In this document: one piece after another, positions 1 to 8,746 of the stretch
Layout: every line of letters starts with the position of its first letter
How positions within the stretch are numbered: the stretch's first letter is position 1
Source: an uncultured Oscillospiraceae bacterium
GTDB lineage: Bacteria > Bacillota > Clostridia > Oscillospirales > Oscillospiraceae
DNA length: 57,576 bases
Reading direction: 5' to 3'
NCBI GenBank assembly: GCA_910578505.1
Contig: CAJTPV010000015.1
Coordinates: 7,577 to 65,152 of the forward strand
Notes under the pieces: model-generated
What the model saw: the letters and a program-made list of their open reading frames with translations, nothing else
The model's database searches: none
Told to the model about the DNA's origin: nothing
Program-made: the position numbers and the translations under genes

Positions 1-700
1 GCCGGCGGATTTTAAAGGTCACATCGTCATCTATGAAATCATGGAAAAAACCCATGTCGGCCGTCGGCCAGCCACCGGCAAGCAGGACCTCCTTCCGGTA
101 CAAGGTTCCCAGCGTGATGAGTCTCTGCCGGTCCTCCCACTTGCGGGGGTCGGAACGGTTGAACTGAGCGGCTTTTGCCTGCATATCCTCATAGCTTTTG
201 TAAGTCAGCCCTATATCCTGGAGATTAGACGTGTTGGAGGATACGGCGTTAACGATGCCGATTCTGGGATCTGATTTCATGCAGATCAGAAGATTGTCCA
301 GCCAATGGGGCGTCAGGATCAGGTCGTTTGCCACCGAACAGATGAAGCTGCCGAAATCATTTACACTAAACCCCAAAAAGGCATTGGCAGGCCCCAAATT
401 TTTTGTGATATGTATAATTCTCTTGCGGTCATATGGAATCGTCTTGAAATATTGCAATGTTCCATCCGTTGAGCCGTTATCCAATAAAACCAGTTCGTAG
501 CTGATGCCTTTTGTGTTGTCCAATATGCTCTCCACACACCGTCTGGTCTTATCTAATCGGTTATATGCGAGCAGCAGGATAGAGACCTCCGCCTGGTCCG
601 CTCCCCGCATTTCTGCCACTGCCGTACGATTTTCAAACAGGTCGTTGCCAACGGCAGGCGGTTCCATTTTGTCCGTATTCAGCTCAATTATGTTGTCCAT
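1..700 (-). CDS. Family 2 glycosyltransferase, partial (C-terminus beyond window)
   Basis: The visible 233 N-terminal residues match, almost residue for residue, the start of the 503-aa glycosyltransferase at 3035-4546. Both begin MDxIIExNxDxMEPPAVGN and carry the GT-A nucleotide-binding pattern (VSILLLAYNRLDKTRRCVES, then LLDNGSTDGTL). Start is the ATG at 698-700 with AAGGAGA upstream. It lies 11 bp after the chimeric rfbG/fkbM remnant, the same spacing as between the intact fkbM gene and its GT2 neighbour, so the pair looks like a second copy of that unit. Position 1 aligns with position 3847 of the first copy. It probably transfers a sugar in the flagellin glycan pathway; donor and acceptor cannot be read from sequence. 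The missing part probably holds the methyltransferase-like domain of the paralogue. Confidence 0.85.
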   Translation of the reverse strand, partial: MDNIIELNTDKMEPPAVGNDLFENRTAVAEMRGADQAEVSILLLAYNRLDKTRRCVESILDNTKGISYELVLLDNGSTDGTLQYFKTIPYDRKRIIHITKNLGPANAFLGFSVNDFGSFICSVANDLILTPHWLDNLLICMKSDPRIGIVNAVSSNTSNLQDIGLTYKSYEDMQAKAAQFNRSDPRKWEDRQRLITLGTLYRKEVLLAGGWPTADMGFFHDFIDDDVTFKIRR

Positions 701-711
701 ACAGATTCTCC

Positions 712-1143
712 TTACTGCGGGGGAAAAGCATACAAAATCGTCTCGTCATAGCTGTTCCAGTGCTGGCGGACGCACTCCAGGATATGTACCGTCCCCATGA
801 CGTTTGTGCTGTAGGTCCCCACCGGGTCCCGGTAGCTCTCCCGGACAATGGGCTGCGCCGCCATGTGGATGACGATTTCCGGCTGCGCGGTGTCAAAAGC
901 TGCTTTTAATGCACCGTAATCCCGGACATCCCCCAGGATGGAACGCATTTCCCCCTCCAGTACAGCCAGGGTGAACAGCGCCGGTTCCGTTTGGGGCGGG
1001 AGGGAAAAGCCGGTTAAGTCAGCCCCCGCCAGCAGGAGCAGTTTGCTGAGCCAGGCACCCTTGAAGCCCGTGTGGCCGGTGAGGAAGACGCGCTTTGTGT
1101 GGAAAAAGGAAAGCTCCGGAAGACTGACAGATTCCTTCGTCAT
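712..1143 (-). pseudogene. Chimeric remnant: N-terminus of CDP-glucose 4,6-dehydratase joined to the C-terminal tail of a FkbM methyltransferase
   Basis: The 143-aa frame starts like rfbG (11078-12136): Rossmann motif TGHTGFKGAW, then AAQPIVRESYRDPV and NVMGTVHILECVR. There it switches to QHWNSYDETILYAF, the last residues of the FkbM protein at 4558-5646. The dehydratase is cut before its catalytic YxxxK motif, and only about 17 residues of FkbM remain, so neither activity is expected. The switch is in frame, near position 771, where both parents encode Val-Arg around GTCCGCC. The start (ATG 1141-1143) has a usable AAGGGGG upstream, so a short NAD-binding protein could still be made. The rfbG part is clearly diverged from the window's intact copy, so the donor was another paralogue. 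Best read as a recombination scar. Confidence 0.8.
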
Positions 1144-1162
1144 TACGTTCCCCCTTAATGGA

Positions 1163-2983
1163 CTAAATGCGATTGGGAAAATCAGGATCAAACAATTCTC
1201 CCACAAAAAAGATCTTCTTGATAGATGGGAATTGCTTCAATGCCGCGACAATCTCCGACGCAATTGTTGTGGTAAGAGTGACAAAAGCAGTATCAATTTG
1301 CTCTATTGCAATTATGTCAGGGGCATGGACAGGTTTATCGTAATATAATCCACCCTGCTTTACTTCAGCTGAATCAATAAAATACACATTATCTTCCATA
1401 ATGCTGGGAACAACACGTCTTAATTCTGCTACTGCACTGACCATCGGCCAAATCGCGATTTTGTGTTGCTTCAGCATTTGAAAGTTTGCATCTGCTTTAT
1501 GGTTAATAGTATCCGCAATTACAGTATGAATAGAACGTCCGCAATGCTTGCATAACAAATTCCCTTTAGCCCTTAATATGTCTTGGTCTTTCCATGTATT
1601 AAATTGATTGCATTTCGGACACCGAGCTGTATAATCAACCTTCCCTAATTCGGTAAATTCGACCGAGGCATCCTCCAGCACATCTCGTGAACCTGCTTCT
1701 ATGGGAGGCAAAACACTGATTTCCAATGCCAGATTGTGATAATCTTCATCTGTCATTTTTGACACATTTATGAACGGACAGCCATCTTTAATAAATTGAA
1801 CTTCGTCTTTGATCAATCCACGCTCACATGCATGACGATACAAAATTGAACCGGGATATAGTTTTATTAGTGAAAGGTTAATTGCATACTGGGGATGCTC
1901 TCTCCACCATTGGATAGTATTGTGGGCAGTTTCTACTGTTTCTGCTTCATCACCAAAAATAAAAATACCCTGCGCACTGATTCCAACTTCATTGCATAGT
2001 GAAAGCGCATTTTCAATTTGTTCAACGGTAATATGCTTATTCATGCTTTTCAAAATACGATTATCTGCACTCTCCAGGCCAAAGGAAATTTGGACACAAC
2101 CATGATCCTTCAGTAACCTTAGCCCCTCGCGATTAATCATATCAACTCGTAATGAAATAGCAAATCCAATCTTCCGTTTTTCAATTTCTGTGCAAAATTC
2201 TATCGTATCATTTATGTTGGATGCAAAGAGTTCATCTGTGACACTGATATTATGAATATCAAACTTTTCAATCAAATAATCTATCTCTTGAAAAACGCTT
2301 TTCATGGAGCGCCTACGGTACTTTGTTCCTGACGGGTGAAAGCAGAAAGTACAATTAAAGGGGCAAGATCTGCCAAAGGACACAGAGCCACATCGATTAT
2401 TGATTAATGCCAACTCATCTGGAGGGATTTTATCCAGCATCAAGCCAAACTCAAAGCCTTCATAGTCAGGATAGGGCAGGCTGTCCAAATCCATGATTTC
2501 AGCTCTTTGATTTGTGACGGTCCAAGTTCCATTTTCACGGAAAATCAGGCCGTCCACGGAATGGAAATCTTTCTTTCCCTCTATTGCCTCTGCCAATTCG
2601 CACACTGTAATTTCGCCTTCACCAATCATGCCATAATCGACAGTTTCCAAAGCCTCCATAGCGGGAACAGGGGAGGAGGTAATGATTCCGCCGCCGACAC
2701 AAATAATGAGGTCTGGCTTCACTGCCCTGGCGGCATCCACCATTTCCTTCAGTCTCCAATACTGTCCAGTCAAGCCGCCGGTCATAAAAACATCAACATT
2801 ATTTTCCTGAATCAACTTTAGAAGTAGTTCTTGTGTTGTCCCGCTCTTATATGTAAGATTATACGTGATCACATTTCTTCCAGTTTGTTTTAGACTGGAT
2901 GATACATAAGCCATTCCTATGGGAAATTGAGTGCTCTGTTCATTAATATCTGTAAGTCTGGGCATAACAATACAATAATTCAT
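1163..2983 (-). CDS. Cobalamin-binding-domain radical SAM protein with zinc ribbon
   Basis: A 606-aa protein. Residues about 1-140 form the Rossmann-like B12-binding domain typical of class B radical SAM enzymes (IICVGGGIITSS, GMIGEGEITVCELA). The radical SAM cluster motif CPFNCTFC is at C207, C211 and C214. After the SAM barrel there is a CPKC...CKHC zinc ribbon at about 455-485 and a C-terminal stretch of roughly 100 residues resembling the small Rossmann-like segment at the N-terminus of the FkbM protein (4558-5646). Family members methylate unreactive carbons or do other radical chemistry; the substrate here is unknown. It is the last intact gene of the flagellin glycosylation operon, so a sugar or lipid-sugar intermediate is a reasonable guess. 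Start is ATG with GGAGGGG upstream. Its codon use looks more AT-rich than neighbouring genes, which may mean later acquisition. Confidence 0.85.
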   Translation of the reverse strand: MNYCIVMPRLTDINEQSTQFPIGMAYVSSSLKQTGRNVITYNLTYKSGTTQELLLKLIQENNVDVFMTGGLTGQYWRLKEMVDAARAVKPDLIICVGGGIITSSPVPAMEALETVDYGMIGEGEITVCELAEAIEGKKDFHSVDGLIFRENGTWTVTNQRAEIMDLDSLPYPDYEGFEFGLMLDKIPPDELALINNRCGSVSFGRSCPFNCTFCFHPSGTKYRRRSMKSVFQEIDYLIEKFDIHNISVTDELFASNINDTIEFCTEIEKRKIGFAISLRVDMINREGLRLLKDHGCVQISFGLESADNRILKSMNKHITVEQIENALSLCNEVGISAQGIFIFGDEAETVETAHNTIQWWREHPQYAINLSLIKLYPGSILYRHACERGLIKDEVQFIKDGCPFINVSKMTDEDYHNLALEISVLPPIEAGSRDVLEDASVEFTELGKVDYTARCPKCNQFNTWKDQDILRAKGNLLCKHCGRSIHTVIADTINHKADANFQMLKQHKIAIWPMVSAVAELRRVVPSIMEDNVYFIDSAEVKQGGLYYDKPVHAPDIIAIEQIDTAFVTLTTTIASEIVAALKQFPSIKKIFFVGELFDPDFPNRI

Positions 2984-3034
2984 TTCTACTTCACCCCTCC
3001 TTGGCTTCTTCCTAAAGCATCTTGCATTGCCCGA

Positions 3035-4546
3035 TTAGTTTTTTTCTATAACAAACAAATATTCCCGGCACAGCATCCGGCCCAGAAGCTCCGAACGCTG
3101 ATTTTCCGGAAACTCCGCCGGAATCAGTCCGTTAACAGCCTGCCGGGAGCCCTCATCCAAGTCAAACGGTATCGAAATAACAGCCTGCACGACCCCCCAA
3201 TGGCCTAAAGCCGCGTTGAACTCCTCTGGAGGGATTGGATAGGCATATTCCCGGTCATATATGTTCCACTGCCCCAAGAGATGTGCATACTCCTGAAAAG
3301 AAAAAGTGTTTTTCAGCTTACAAGCCACAACTCCGCCGCTTTTGCACAGCGCAAATAAACTGTCCAGCATTTTCTGAGGTTCATGGTAGCGGTTGAGTGG
3401 GCGGTCCGCAACTACATAGTCAAAGTATCCGGGCAGAAAACCATCCGTCAAAAACTCCTCCCGGTCACAGAAGACGGGGCCGCTACAAATGGTTTTCAGG
3501 TCAACCCAGTATTTGGGATCTTGGGTAAAGGCAGACAGTTCTGTTTGGAAAATTCCGGCCTTCCGCAACCAGTTTTTTACGTCCAGAATGGGCGTGCCGC
3601 AGCGGACGTCCACGCCTAAAACCCGTGCGCTGGTTTTAATGCTCGGTGGCGGGAAGTGCTTTAAATAAGGAATGTAATAATTGTTTACATCCTCCCAGGC
3701 ATCCACACCGAAATATTTCTCCCGGAAATTTTCTCTGCCAATTGTCAGAGACTGCTGGAATTCAACGGGATCCTTCCCTTCCCCGCTGCGGAGATCATGG
3801 TCATGGCAGATCCAGGTGTCCCCGGCCAGCACGGTCCGGTAGCCCAGCCGGCGGATTTTAAAGGTCACATCGTCATCTATGAAATCATGGAAAAAACCCA
3901 TATCGCTCAGCGGCCAACCCCCGGCAAGAAGGACCTCCTTCCGGTACAGAGTCCCCAACGTAATCAACCGTTGGCGGTCCTCCCATTTGTGGGGGTCAGA
4001 ACGATTGAATCGCCCGGCTTTGGCTTGCATCTCCTGATAGCTTTTAAATGTCAGCCCCACATCTTGAAGATTGGACGTGTTGGAGGATACAGGATTGACC
4101 ATGCCAATCCTGGGGTCGGATTTCATGCAAACCAGAAGATTCTCCATCCAGTGGGGCGTTACGATAATATCGTTTGCCAGTGAACAGATATAGTTGCCAA
4201 AATCATCTATCGTAAAGTCAAGAATTGCATTGCCGGCACCTAAGTTTTTGGAGATATGTATAATCTTCTTGTTTTGGAAAGGAATGGATTTAAAATACTC
4301 TAATGTCCCGTCTGTCGAGCCGTTATCCAGAAGAATCAGCTCGTAATGAATCCCTGTCGTGTTGGCTAGCACACTTTCCACACACCTGCGCGTCTTTTCA
4401 AGCCGGTTAAAAGCGGTAATAAGGATAGAGACCTCCGGCTGCGAAGTCTGTCGCATTTCCGCCATTGCTGTACGGTTTTCAAACAAGCTGTTACCTACAG
4501 CGGGCGGTTCCATTTGGTCCATATTCCGCTCAATAATTTGATCCAT
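3035..4546 (-). CDS. Family 2 glycosyltransferase fused to a methyltransferase-like domain
   Basis: A 503-aa protein. The first 300 residues are a GT-A family 2 glycosyltransferase (EVSILITAFNRLEKTRR, LLDNGSTDGTLEYF, later FHDFIDDDVTFKIRRLGYR). The last 190 residues look like a degenerate SAM-methyltransferase fold (ARVLGVDVRCGTPILDV, then GYFDYVVADRPLNRYHEP and GGVVACKLKN). The start ATG has AAGGAGG 7 bp upstream. It sits 11 bp after the fkbM gene and is duplicated at 1-700. A rhamnosyl- or other deoxysugar transferase using the CDP- or dTDP-sugars made upstream is plausible; whether the C-terminal domain methylates or only binds is open, because the glycine-rich motif is weak. Confidence 0.85.
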   Translation of the reverse strand: MDQIIERNMDQMEPPAVGNSLFENRTAMAEMRQTSQPEVSILITAFNRLEKTRRCVESVLANTTGIHYELILLDNGSTDGTLEYFKSIPFQNKKIIHISKNLGAGNAILDFTIDDFGNYICSLANDIIVTPHWMENLLVCMKSDPRIGMVNPVSSNTSNLQDVGLTFKSYQEMQAKAGRFNRSDPHKWEDRQRLITLGTLYRKEVLLAGGWPLSDMGFFHDFIDDDVTFKIRRLGYRTVLAGDTWICHDHDLRSGEGKDPVEFQQSLTIGRENFREKYFGVDAWEDVNNYYIPYLKHFPPPSIKTSARVLGVDVRCGTPILDVKNWLRKAGIFQTELSAFTQDPKYWVDLKTICSGPVFCDREEFLTDGFLPGYFDYVVADRPLNRYHEPQKMLDSLFALCKSGGVVACKLKNTFSFQEYAHLLGQWNIYDREYAYPIPPEEFNAALGHWGVVQAVISIPFDLDEGSRQAVNGLIPAEFPENQRSELLGRMLCREYLFVIEKN

Positions 4547-4557
4547 ACAGAGCCTCC

Positions 4558-5646
4558 TTATTCTGGGAGAAAGGCATACAAAACCGTTTCGTCATAGCTG
4601 TTCCAGTGCTGGCGGACGGCAAAGCGATATTCCGGGACCAGTTCCTTCAAGTACAGCGGAATACGGAAGAAGTCATAAATACTGTGATAAATGGAAATCG
4701 CTGCTTTCGGCTTGCTGCGCCGGATAATATTTGCGGCGCCGTGCAACATATCCCACTCGGCTCCCTCAATGTCTGATTTCAGAAACGTGATGATTTCTTC
4801 ACCTCTTCTTTCAAAATACCGGTCAAGTGAAACGGCTTCGACCCACTTTACATCCCCGGCATTCTCCTGAATAAAGCTGTTTGTCGGATTATCCTGTGTG
4901 ATATGGAAAGGAATCCGAACACCGTCCTTGTCTGACACAAAATTTCGTTCACAAACAATCTGTTCTTCCTTGAAAAGCCATACATCCTTCTCATAGGCCA
5001 GACGCCGCCGCATAGCTGCGAGGGCTTCCGGGTTAGCTTCAAACGCATATATCTTTTGAAATATGCCCACCTGATTATTCAGAAATGTTTGAACATTTTC
5101 TCCGGTATAAGCTCCACAGTCTACAAATACTTCTTGAATATCACAGAATCGAAATTGAGGCAGGGCAAAATATTGTTGGCCTTCACACAGGTCTGCAATC
5201 CTCTCTTGATTTCCACTGATTCGACTTAGAAGCATCCCTGCGTAGATTCCCCTGCTTCGCTCGTCCAGCATTTGATAAACCTGGAAAAAGCAATCAAAAT
5301 ATTTGTGCGTCACATATGCGTCTACTGTGCAGAATGGCAGGCCGCAGGCAGCAAGTTGTTGTGAAACTGCCCGGTAATACTTAATTGTTGAAACAAGAAT
5401 AAATGGATTTTCAAATCGCGAAATTTCCGATGGCGCTATGCATGGGAGGTCCGAAATTGTCGTGCCCTGCTTCTGCCAGTCGTTATCACAAAAAGCAACA
5501 ATGGATAATTCTTTTGCCAGTTCAGGCGCAGCGTTTATTCCTTGAAGACCGCCTCCAAAGATCAGAACATCCTGATCCTGAGCGGGATAAACATATGTTT
5601 CCAATTCTCTTTCAATGTCATGCCAAGTGACCGGCTGGTCTATCAT
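4558..5646 (-). CDS. FkbM family methyltransferase with N-terminal Rossmann-like segment
   Basis: A 362-aa protein. Residues about 1-115 resemble a small nucleotide-binding fold (DVLIFGGGLQGINAAPELA, then FCDND and FILVSTIKYY), of the kind placed in front of sugar-modifying enzymes. The FkbM SAM-dependent methyltransferase domain follows, with motif I at VFVDCGAYTGENVQTF and the family motif FLKSDIEGAEWDML. FkbM enzymes usually O-methylate sugars or polyketides; in this island a flagellin glycan hydroxyl is the likely target. The start ATG overlaps the stop of the upstream radical SAM gene by 4 bp, indicating translational coupling. Its last 17 residues reappear at the end of the chimeric remnant at 712-1143. 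Confidence 0.88.
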   Translation of the reverse strand: MIDQPVTWHDIERELETYVYPAQDQDVLIFGGGLQGINAAPELAKELSIVAFCDNDWQKQGTTISDLPCIAPSEISRFENPFILVSTIKYYRAVSQQLAACGLPFCTVDAYVTHKYFDCFFQVYQMLDERSRGIYAGMLLSRISGNQERIADLCEGQQYFALPQFRFCDIQEVFVDCGAYTGENVQTFLNNQVGIFQKIYAFEANPEALAAMRRRLAYEKDVWLFKEEQIVCERNFVSDKDGVRIPFHITQDNPTNSFIQENAGDVKWVEAVSLDRYFERRGEEIITFLKSDIEGAEWDMLHGAANIIRRSKPKAAISIYHSIYDFFRIPLYLKELVPEYRFAVRQHWNSYDETVLYAFLPE

Positions 5647-6695
5647 GAGAGGACTCCTTTCATCTTTACATCGTATATAGCTTTCAGCTGGTCGGCGGCC
5701 TCGTCCAGCACGTCTTCCGGTAAGACCCGATTCGGCATATCTTGACAGTGTTCACAAAACGGAACACCTTCAACCCCATTCAGCAGCCGCCTTTGTAATG
5801 CAACGCTCTTTTCCCTCCAAATCTCCGCCAGAGGCACTTCGCCTGCATTACCTAAAACAAGTGCCGCGGGAGGCATGGGCGGTCCGCAACAGGGCAGAAC
5901 CTCTCCGCCCTCCTGAATCTGAAGGGTGTAGAAGGGCTGAGAACAGATTTTGGTATGTACATACTGCGGGGTAAATTGCGTACCTTCCAGGGCAATAGAA
6001 TCTCCGACAATTTTTTGATAGTCGATGCCGTTGTGCAGGTCTATCAGGTTTTCCACATTGATAATATCGCAAATTGGTTCAAAAATTTCAAAGAACTGTT
6101 TTCGCTGTTCCGGCTCACTGACCATATAGTTGATAATCTTTACATAAAGCGATGTATTCTTTTTGTGAGCATGGAAATATCGAATCTGTTCGACAAATTT
6201 TTCAAAATCTATCTGCCTGCCGCAGTGCTTCTCGTAGTCCGCGCTGCACAGGCCATTGACAGAAATCCTGAGTCTTTTCAGCCCGGCGTCAATCAGCTTA
6301 TCGCTCAACTCGTGGGTCAGAAGTATGCCGTTGGTCACAATTTCCAGGCGGTCCGCAACCTGCTGTTTCTCGGCATAGGCAACCATATCCGCAATCCTGG
6401 GATGCAGCAGAGGCTCTCCCCGTCCCACCAGCAGGACCTGCTTGATCTTTCCAAAATCTTCGGCAATGTCATCAATTATTTTCTGAAACAAAGCATATTC
6501 CATCAGTCCGCCTGTGCCCTCTTTGCCAAATTTGCTCTGCATACCCGGTATAGCCTGTGCACAAAATTCGCAGCGCAGGTTGCAGAGACAGCAGGGTGAA
6601 ATGCGGACTGCAAAGGGCTTATCCAGCGGCACCTGTTCCGCCAGAGGTACCCTTTTTGCCATCTCCGACTCTGAGAATGCAATCGTACTGCTCAT
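5643..6695 (-). CDS. Radical SAM protein with SPASM-like C-terminus (fourth of four tandem paralogues)
   Basis: A 350-aa protein. The radical SAM motif is C38-NLR-C42-EF-C45, followed by GRGEPLLHPRIADMVAYA (SAM-binding GxGEPL) and a C-terminal SPASM-like Cys set (KICSQPFYTLQIQ, LPCCGPPMPP, FCEHC). It shares with its three upstream neighbours an N-terminal PLAEQVPLDKPF-type lead-in, the cluster motif position, an IDFEKFVEQIRYFHAHK block and an LPEDVLDE tail. The start overlaps the previous stop by 4 bp. SPASM enzymes often modify peptides, but sugar-acting members exist. Position beside flagellin and CDP-sugar genes suggests either chemistry on a sugar intermediate or modification of the flagellin chain. 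The substrate cannot be decided here. Confidence 0.88.
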   Translation of the reverse strand: MSSTIAFSESEMAKRVPLAEQVPLDKPFAVRISPCCLCNLRCEFCAQAIPGMQSKFGKEGTGGLMEYALFQKIIDDIAEDFGKIKQVLLVGRGEPLLHPRIADMVAYAEKQQVADRLEIVTNGILLTHELSDKLIDAGLKRLRISVNGLCSADYEKHCGRQIDFEKFVEQIRYFHAHKKNTSLYVKIINYMVSEPEQRKQFFEIFEPICDIINVENLIDLHNGIDYQKIVGDSIALEGTQFTPQYVHTKICSQPFYTLQIQEGGEVLPCCGPPMPPAALVLGNAGEVPLAEIWREKSVALQRRLLNGVEGVPFCEHCQDMPNRVLPEDVLDEAADQLKAIYDVKMKGVLS

Positions 6696-7720
6696 GTGTT
6701 CCCCTTCAATCCTTCCATGTATTTTTTCCCCAGCTTCTCCCGCACCTCATCCAGCACATCCTCCGGGTGCAGGTCATACCGGTAGAGCCTGCAGTCCCGG
6801 CAGACCGGCCCCACCTGTTCACGGGAGCGCAGCATCTTTACCCGGAAGCGGTTGAACGCCGCGCCACGCCAAATCTCCGGCACAGCCTCCCGCTTCACAT
6901 CCCCCAGCACCGCCGGGTACTTCATGGAGCAGCAGGGCACCACCTTCCCGTCCGGATTGATCTGCATCATATAAAACCCCTGGGGACAGACCTCCGCGTC
7001 CAGCATCGTATCGCCGTTTTGCGGCTTATCCGTTTCCATCCCGCCGGACAGCCGGTCATAGTCGATTTCCTCTATGGTCGGCGTCAGATGCTCGATCGCG
7101 ATGGAGTGGCAGATGGGCCGGAAAAGCTCCCAAAACCGCCGCTCCTCCTCCGGTTTCTGCACCATATAGTCAATGATCTTGATATAGACGTGGGTTCTGC
7201 CGCTGTGCTCATAAAAGTACCGGATCTGCTCCACAAACCGGTCAAAATCGATCTCCCGCCCGGCATTTTTCCGGTAGTCCTCCCCGGACAGTCCCTCCAC
7301 GGATATCCGCAGCCGGTCCAGGCCCGCGTCGATCAGCCGGTCCGACAGCTCCGGCGTCAGCAGCGCGGCGTTGGTCACGATATCCACCGACTGCGCCACC
7401 CCCGCCTGCTTCGCGTACCGCACCATCTCCGCGATGTCCCTGTGCAGCAGAGGCTCGCCGATGGCGGCAAAGCGGAGCATTTTCAGCTGCCGGTCAAAGC
7501 CCCGCATATCGTCGATGCACTTCCGGTACAGCCCCATATCCATGAAGGGGACGTCCGAAATATAACCGTGCCGCTCCCGGTCCAGCGCGTGGAGGCAGAA
7601 GCCGCAGCGGAAGTTGCAGCCATATGCGGGAAACATCTGGATCATATAGGGCGTATCCAGCGGGAGCACGTCCCGCAGCGGTTCCCGCACGCCGCCCGGC
7701 GTTCTGTTCAGCGCTGCCAT
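6692..7720 (-). CDS. Radical SAM protein with SPASM-like C-terminus (third of four)
   Basis: A 342-aa paralogue. The cluster motif is C35-NFR-C39-GF-C42, followed by FAAIGEPLLHRDIAEMVRYA and TNAALLTPELSDRLIDAGL. The C-terminal Cys set is EVCPQGFYMMQ, VVPCCSMKYP and VCRDCRL, with a HPEDVLDE tail. It begins 13 bp inside the end of the gene before it and ends with a 4-bp overlap on the next, so all four are co-translated. Spacing and length are almost identical to the siblings, so the set arose by tandem duplication followed by strong divergence. Members keep all three cluster cysteines, so each is probably catalytically active. Confidence 0.88.
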   Translation of the reverse strand: MAALNRTPGGVREPLRDVLPLDTPYMIQMFPAYGCNFRCGFCLHALDRERHGYISDVPFMDMGLYRKCIDDMRGFDRQLKMLRFAAIGEPLLHRDIAEMVRYAKQAGVAQSVDIVTNAALLTPELSDRLIDAGLDRLRISVEGLSGEDYRKNAGREIDFDRFVEQIRYFYEHSGRTHVYIKIIDYMVQKPEEERRFWELFRPICHSIAIEHLTPTIEEIDYDRLSGGMETDKPQNGDTMLDAEVCPQGFYMMQINPDGKVVPCCSMKYPAVLGDVKREAVPEIWRGAAFNRFRVKMLRSREQVGPVCRDCRLYRYDLHPEDVLDEVREKLGKKYMEGLKGNT

Positions 7721-8736
7721 ACCTTCTCAAACCTTTCCAGTAAAATTTCCGCCGCGCCGTCCAGCTCGTCCTCCGGGTGGGAGACGTCGTCCGGCGCACA
7801 GCACTGGGCGCAGCGGGGATTTTCGTCCCTGCGCCCCTCCAGCTGCATCCGCCAGAACCGGCGCAGCTTTTCGCTGTTCCACAGCTCCACCAGCCGGTCC
7901 TTCTGCACGTTCCCCAGGTATTCTGGCCGGTAGATGGTTTCACAGGGGTAGACGTCCCCGTTGGGGAAGATGCCCAGCATGAAGAAGCACAGCGGACACA
8001 CCTGCCGGTGCCGGTGGGGCCGCCCGTAGCGGTCGGACTGGGCGGAGATGCCCTTGGTTGCGGCCACCCCGTTGTATACCGGGCGGCACTGCTCCACATA
8101 TACCCGGTCGGCGATAGGCGCAAACAGCTCGTAGAACCGCTCCTCCTCGCCATCTTCCAGGGCCACATCCAGTATCTTTACAAAAACCTCGCACTGCTTT
8201 TTGTGCGCATAAAGCCATGCGATCTGCTCCACAAACCCCTCAAAATCCACCTTCACCCCGCACACCTGCGTATATTTCTCCGCGGACAGCCCCTGCAGGG
8301 AGATGCGGATGCCGTCCAGTCCCGCGTCAACCAGCGCCTGGGACACAGCTGGCCGCAGCAGCGCGCCATTGGACATGAATTCGATCCGACCGGCCACCTG
8401 TTTTGCCTTCGCGTACGCCACCATTTCCGGCAGCTGGGGGTGCAGCAGCGGCTCCCCCTGCCCGGTCAGGGACAGCGTCTTCAGCCGGCTGGGGAACTCC
8501 GCCAGCTGGTCAATGGCTCTCCGGTAGGTGTCCATGGACATGGTTTCCGCCGGGAAGCCGTATTGCGCCTCAAATCCTCTGTTTCCCAGGGAGTGGGCGC
8601 AGTAGGAGCAGCGGAAATTGCAGTGGTTCGTTGGAAAAATGTAGGCGGAAAACGGCGTTTCCAGAGGAAGCACGCCCTTCAGCGGGACCCGGTCCAGCCC
8701 GGCCAGCGGCATGATCTTGTTCTGCAGATTCTTCAT
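7708..8736 (-). CDS. Radical SAM protein with SPASM-like C-terminus (second of four)
   Basis: A 342-aa protein when started at ATG 8734-8736 (MKNLQNKIMPLAGLDR), which fits the sibling lengths. A longer frame upstream runs into the preceding gene and shows no family similarity. The cluster motif is C39-NFR-C43-SY-C46, followed by LTGQGEPLLHPQLPEMVAYA. C-terminal cysteines lie in VCPLCFFMLG, YPCET and NPRCAQCCAPDD. It lies 10 bp after the first radical SAM gene and overlaps the third by 13 bp. The ribosome binding site is weak (a distant GGAG), suggesting translation coupled to the gene before it. Confidence 0.87.
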   Translation of the reverse strand: MKNLQNKIMPLAGLDRVPLKGVLPLETPFSAYIFPTNHCNFRCSYCAHSLGNRGFEAQYGFPAETMSMDTYRRAIDQLAEFPSRLKTLSLTGQGEPLLHPQLPEMVAYAKAKQVAGRIEFMSNGALLRPAVSQALVDAGLDGIRISLQGLSAEKYTQVCGVKVDFEGFVEQIAWLYAHKKQCEVFVKILDVALEDGEEERFYELFAPIADRVYVEQCRPVYNGVAATKGISAQSDRYGRPHRHRQVCPLCFFMLGIFPNGDVYPCETIYRPEYLGNVQKDRLVELWNSEKLRRFWRMQLEGRRDENPRCAQCCAPDDVSHPEDELDGAAEILLERFEKVWQR

Positions 8737-8746
8737 ACCGCACCCG

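Noticed and set aside
6557..7933. Plus-strand open frame of 458 codons over the radical SAM genes
   Set aside because: Shadow; Pro/His/Arg-rich, no domain, and it crosses several well-supported minus-strand genes.
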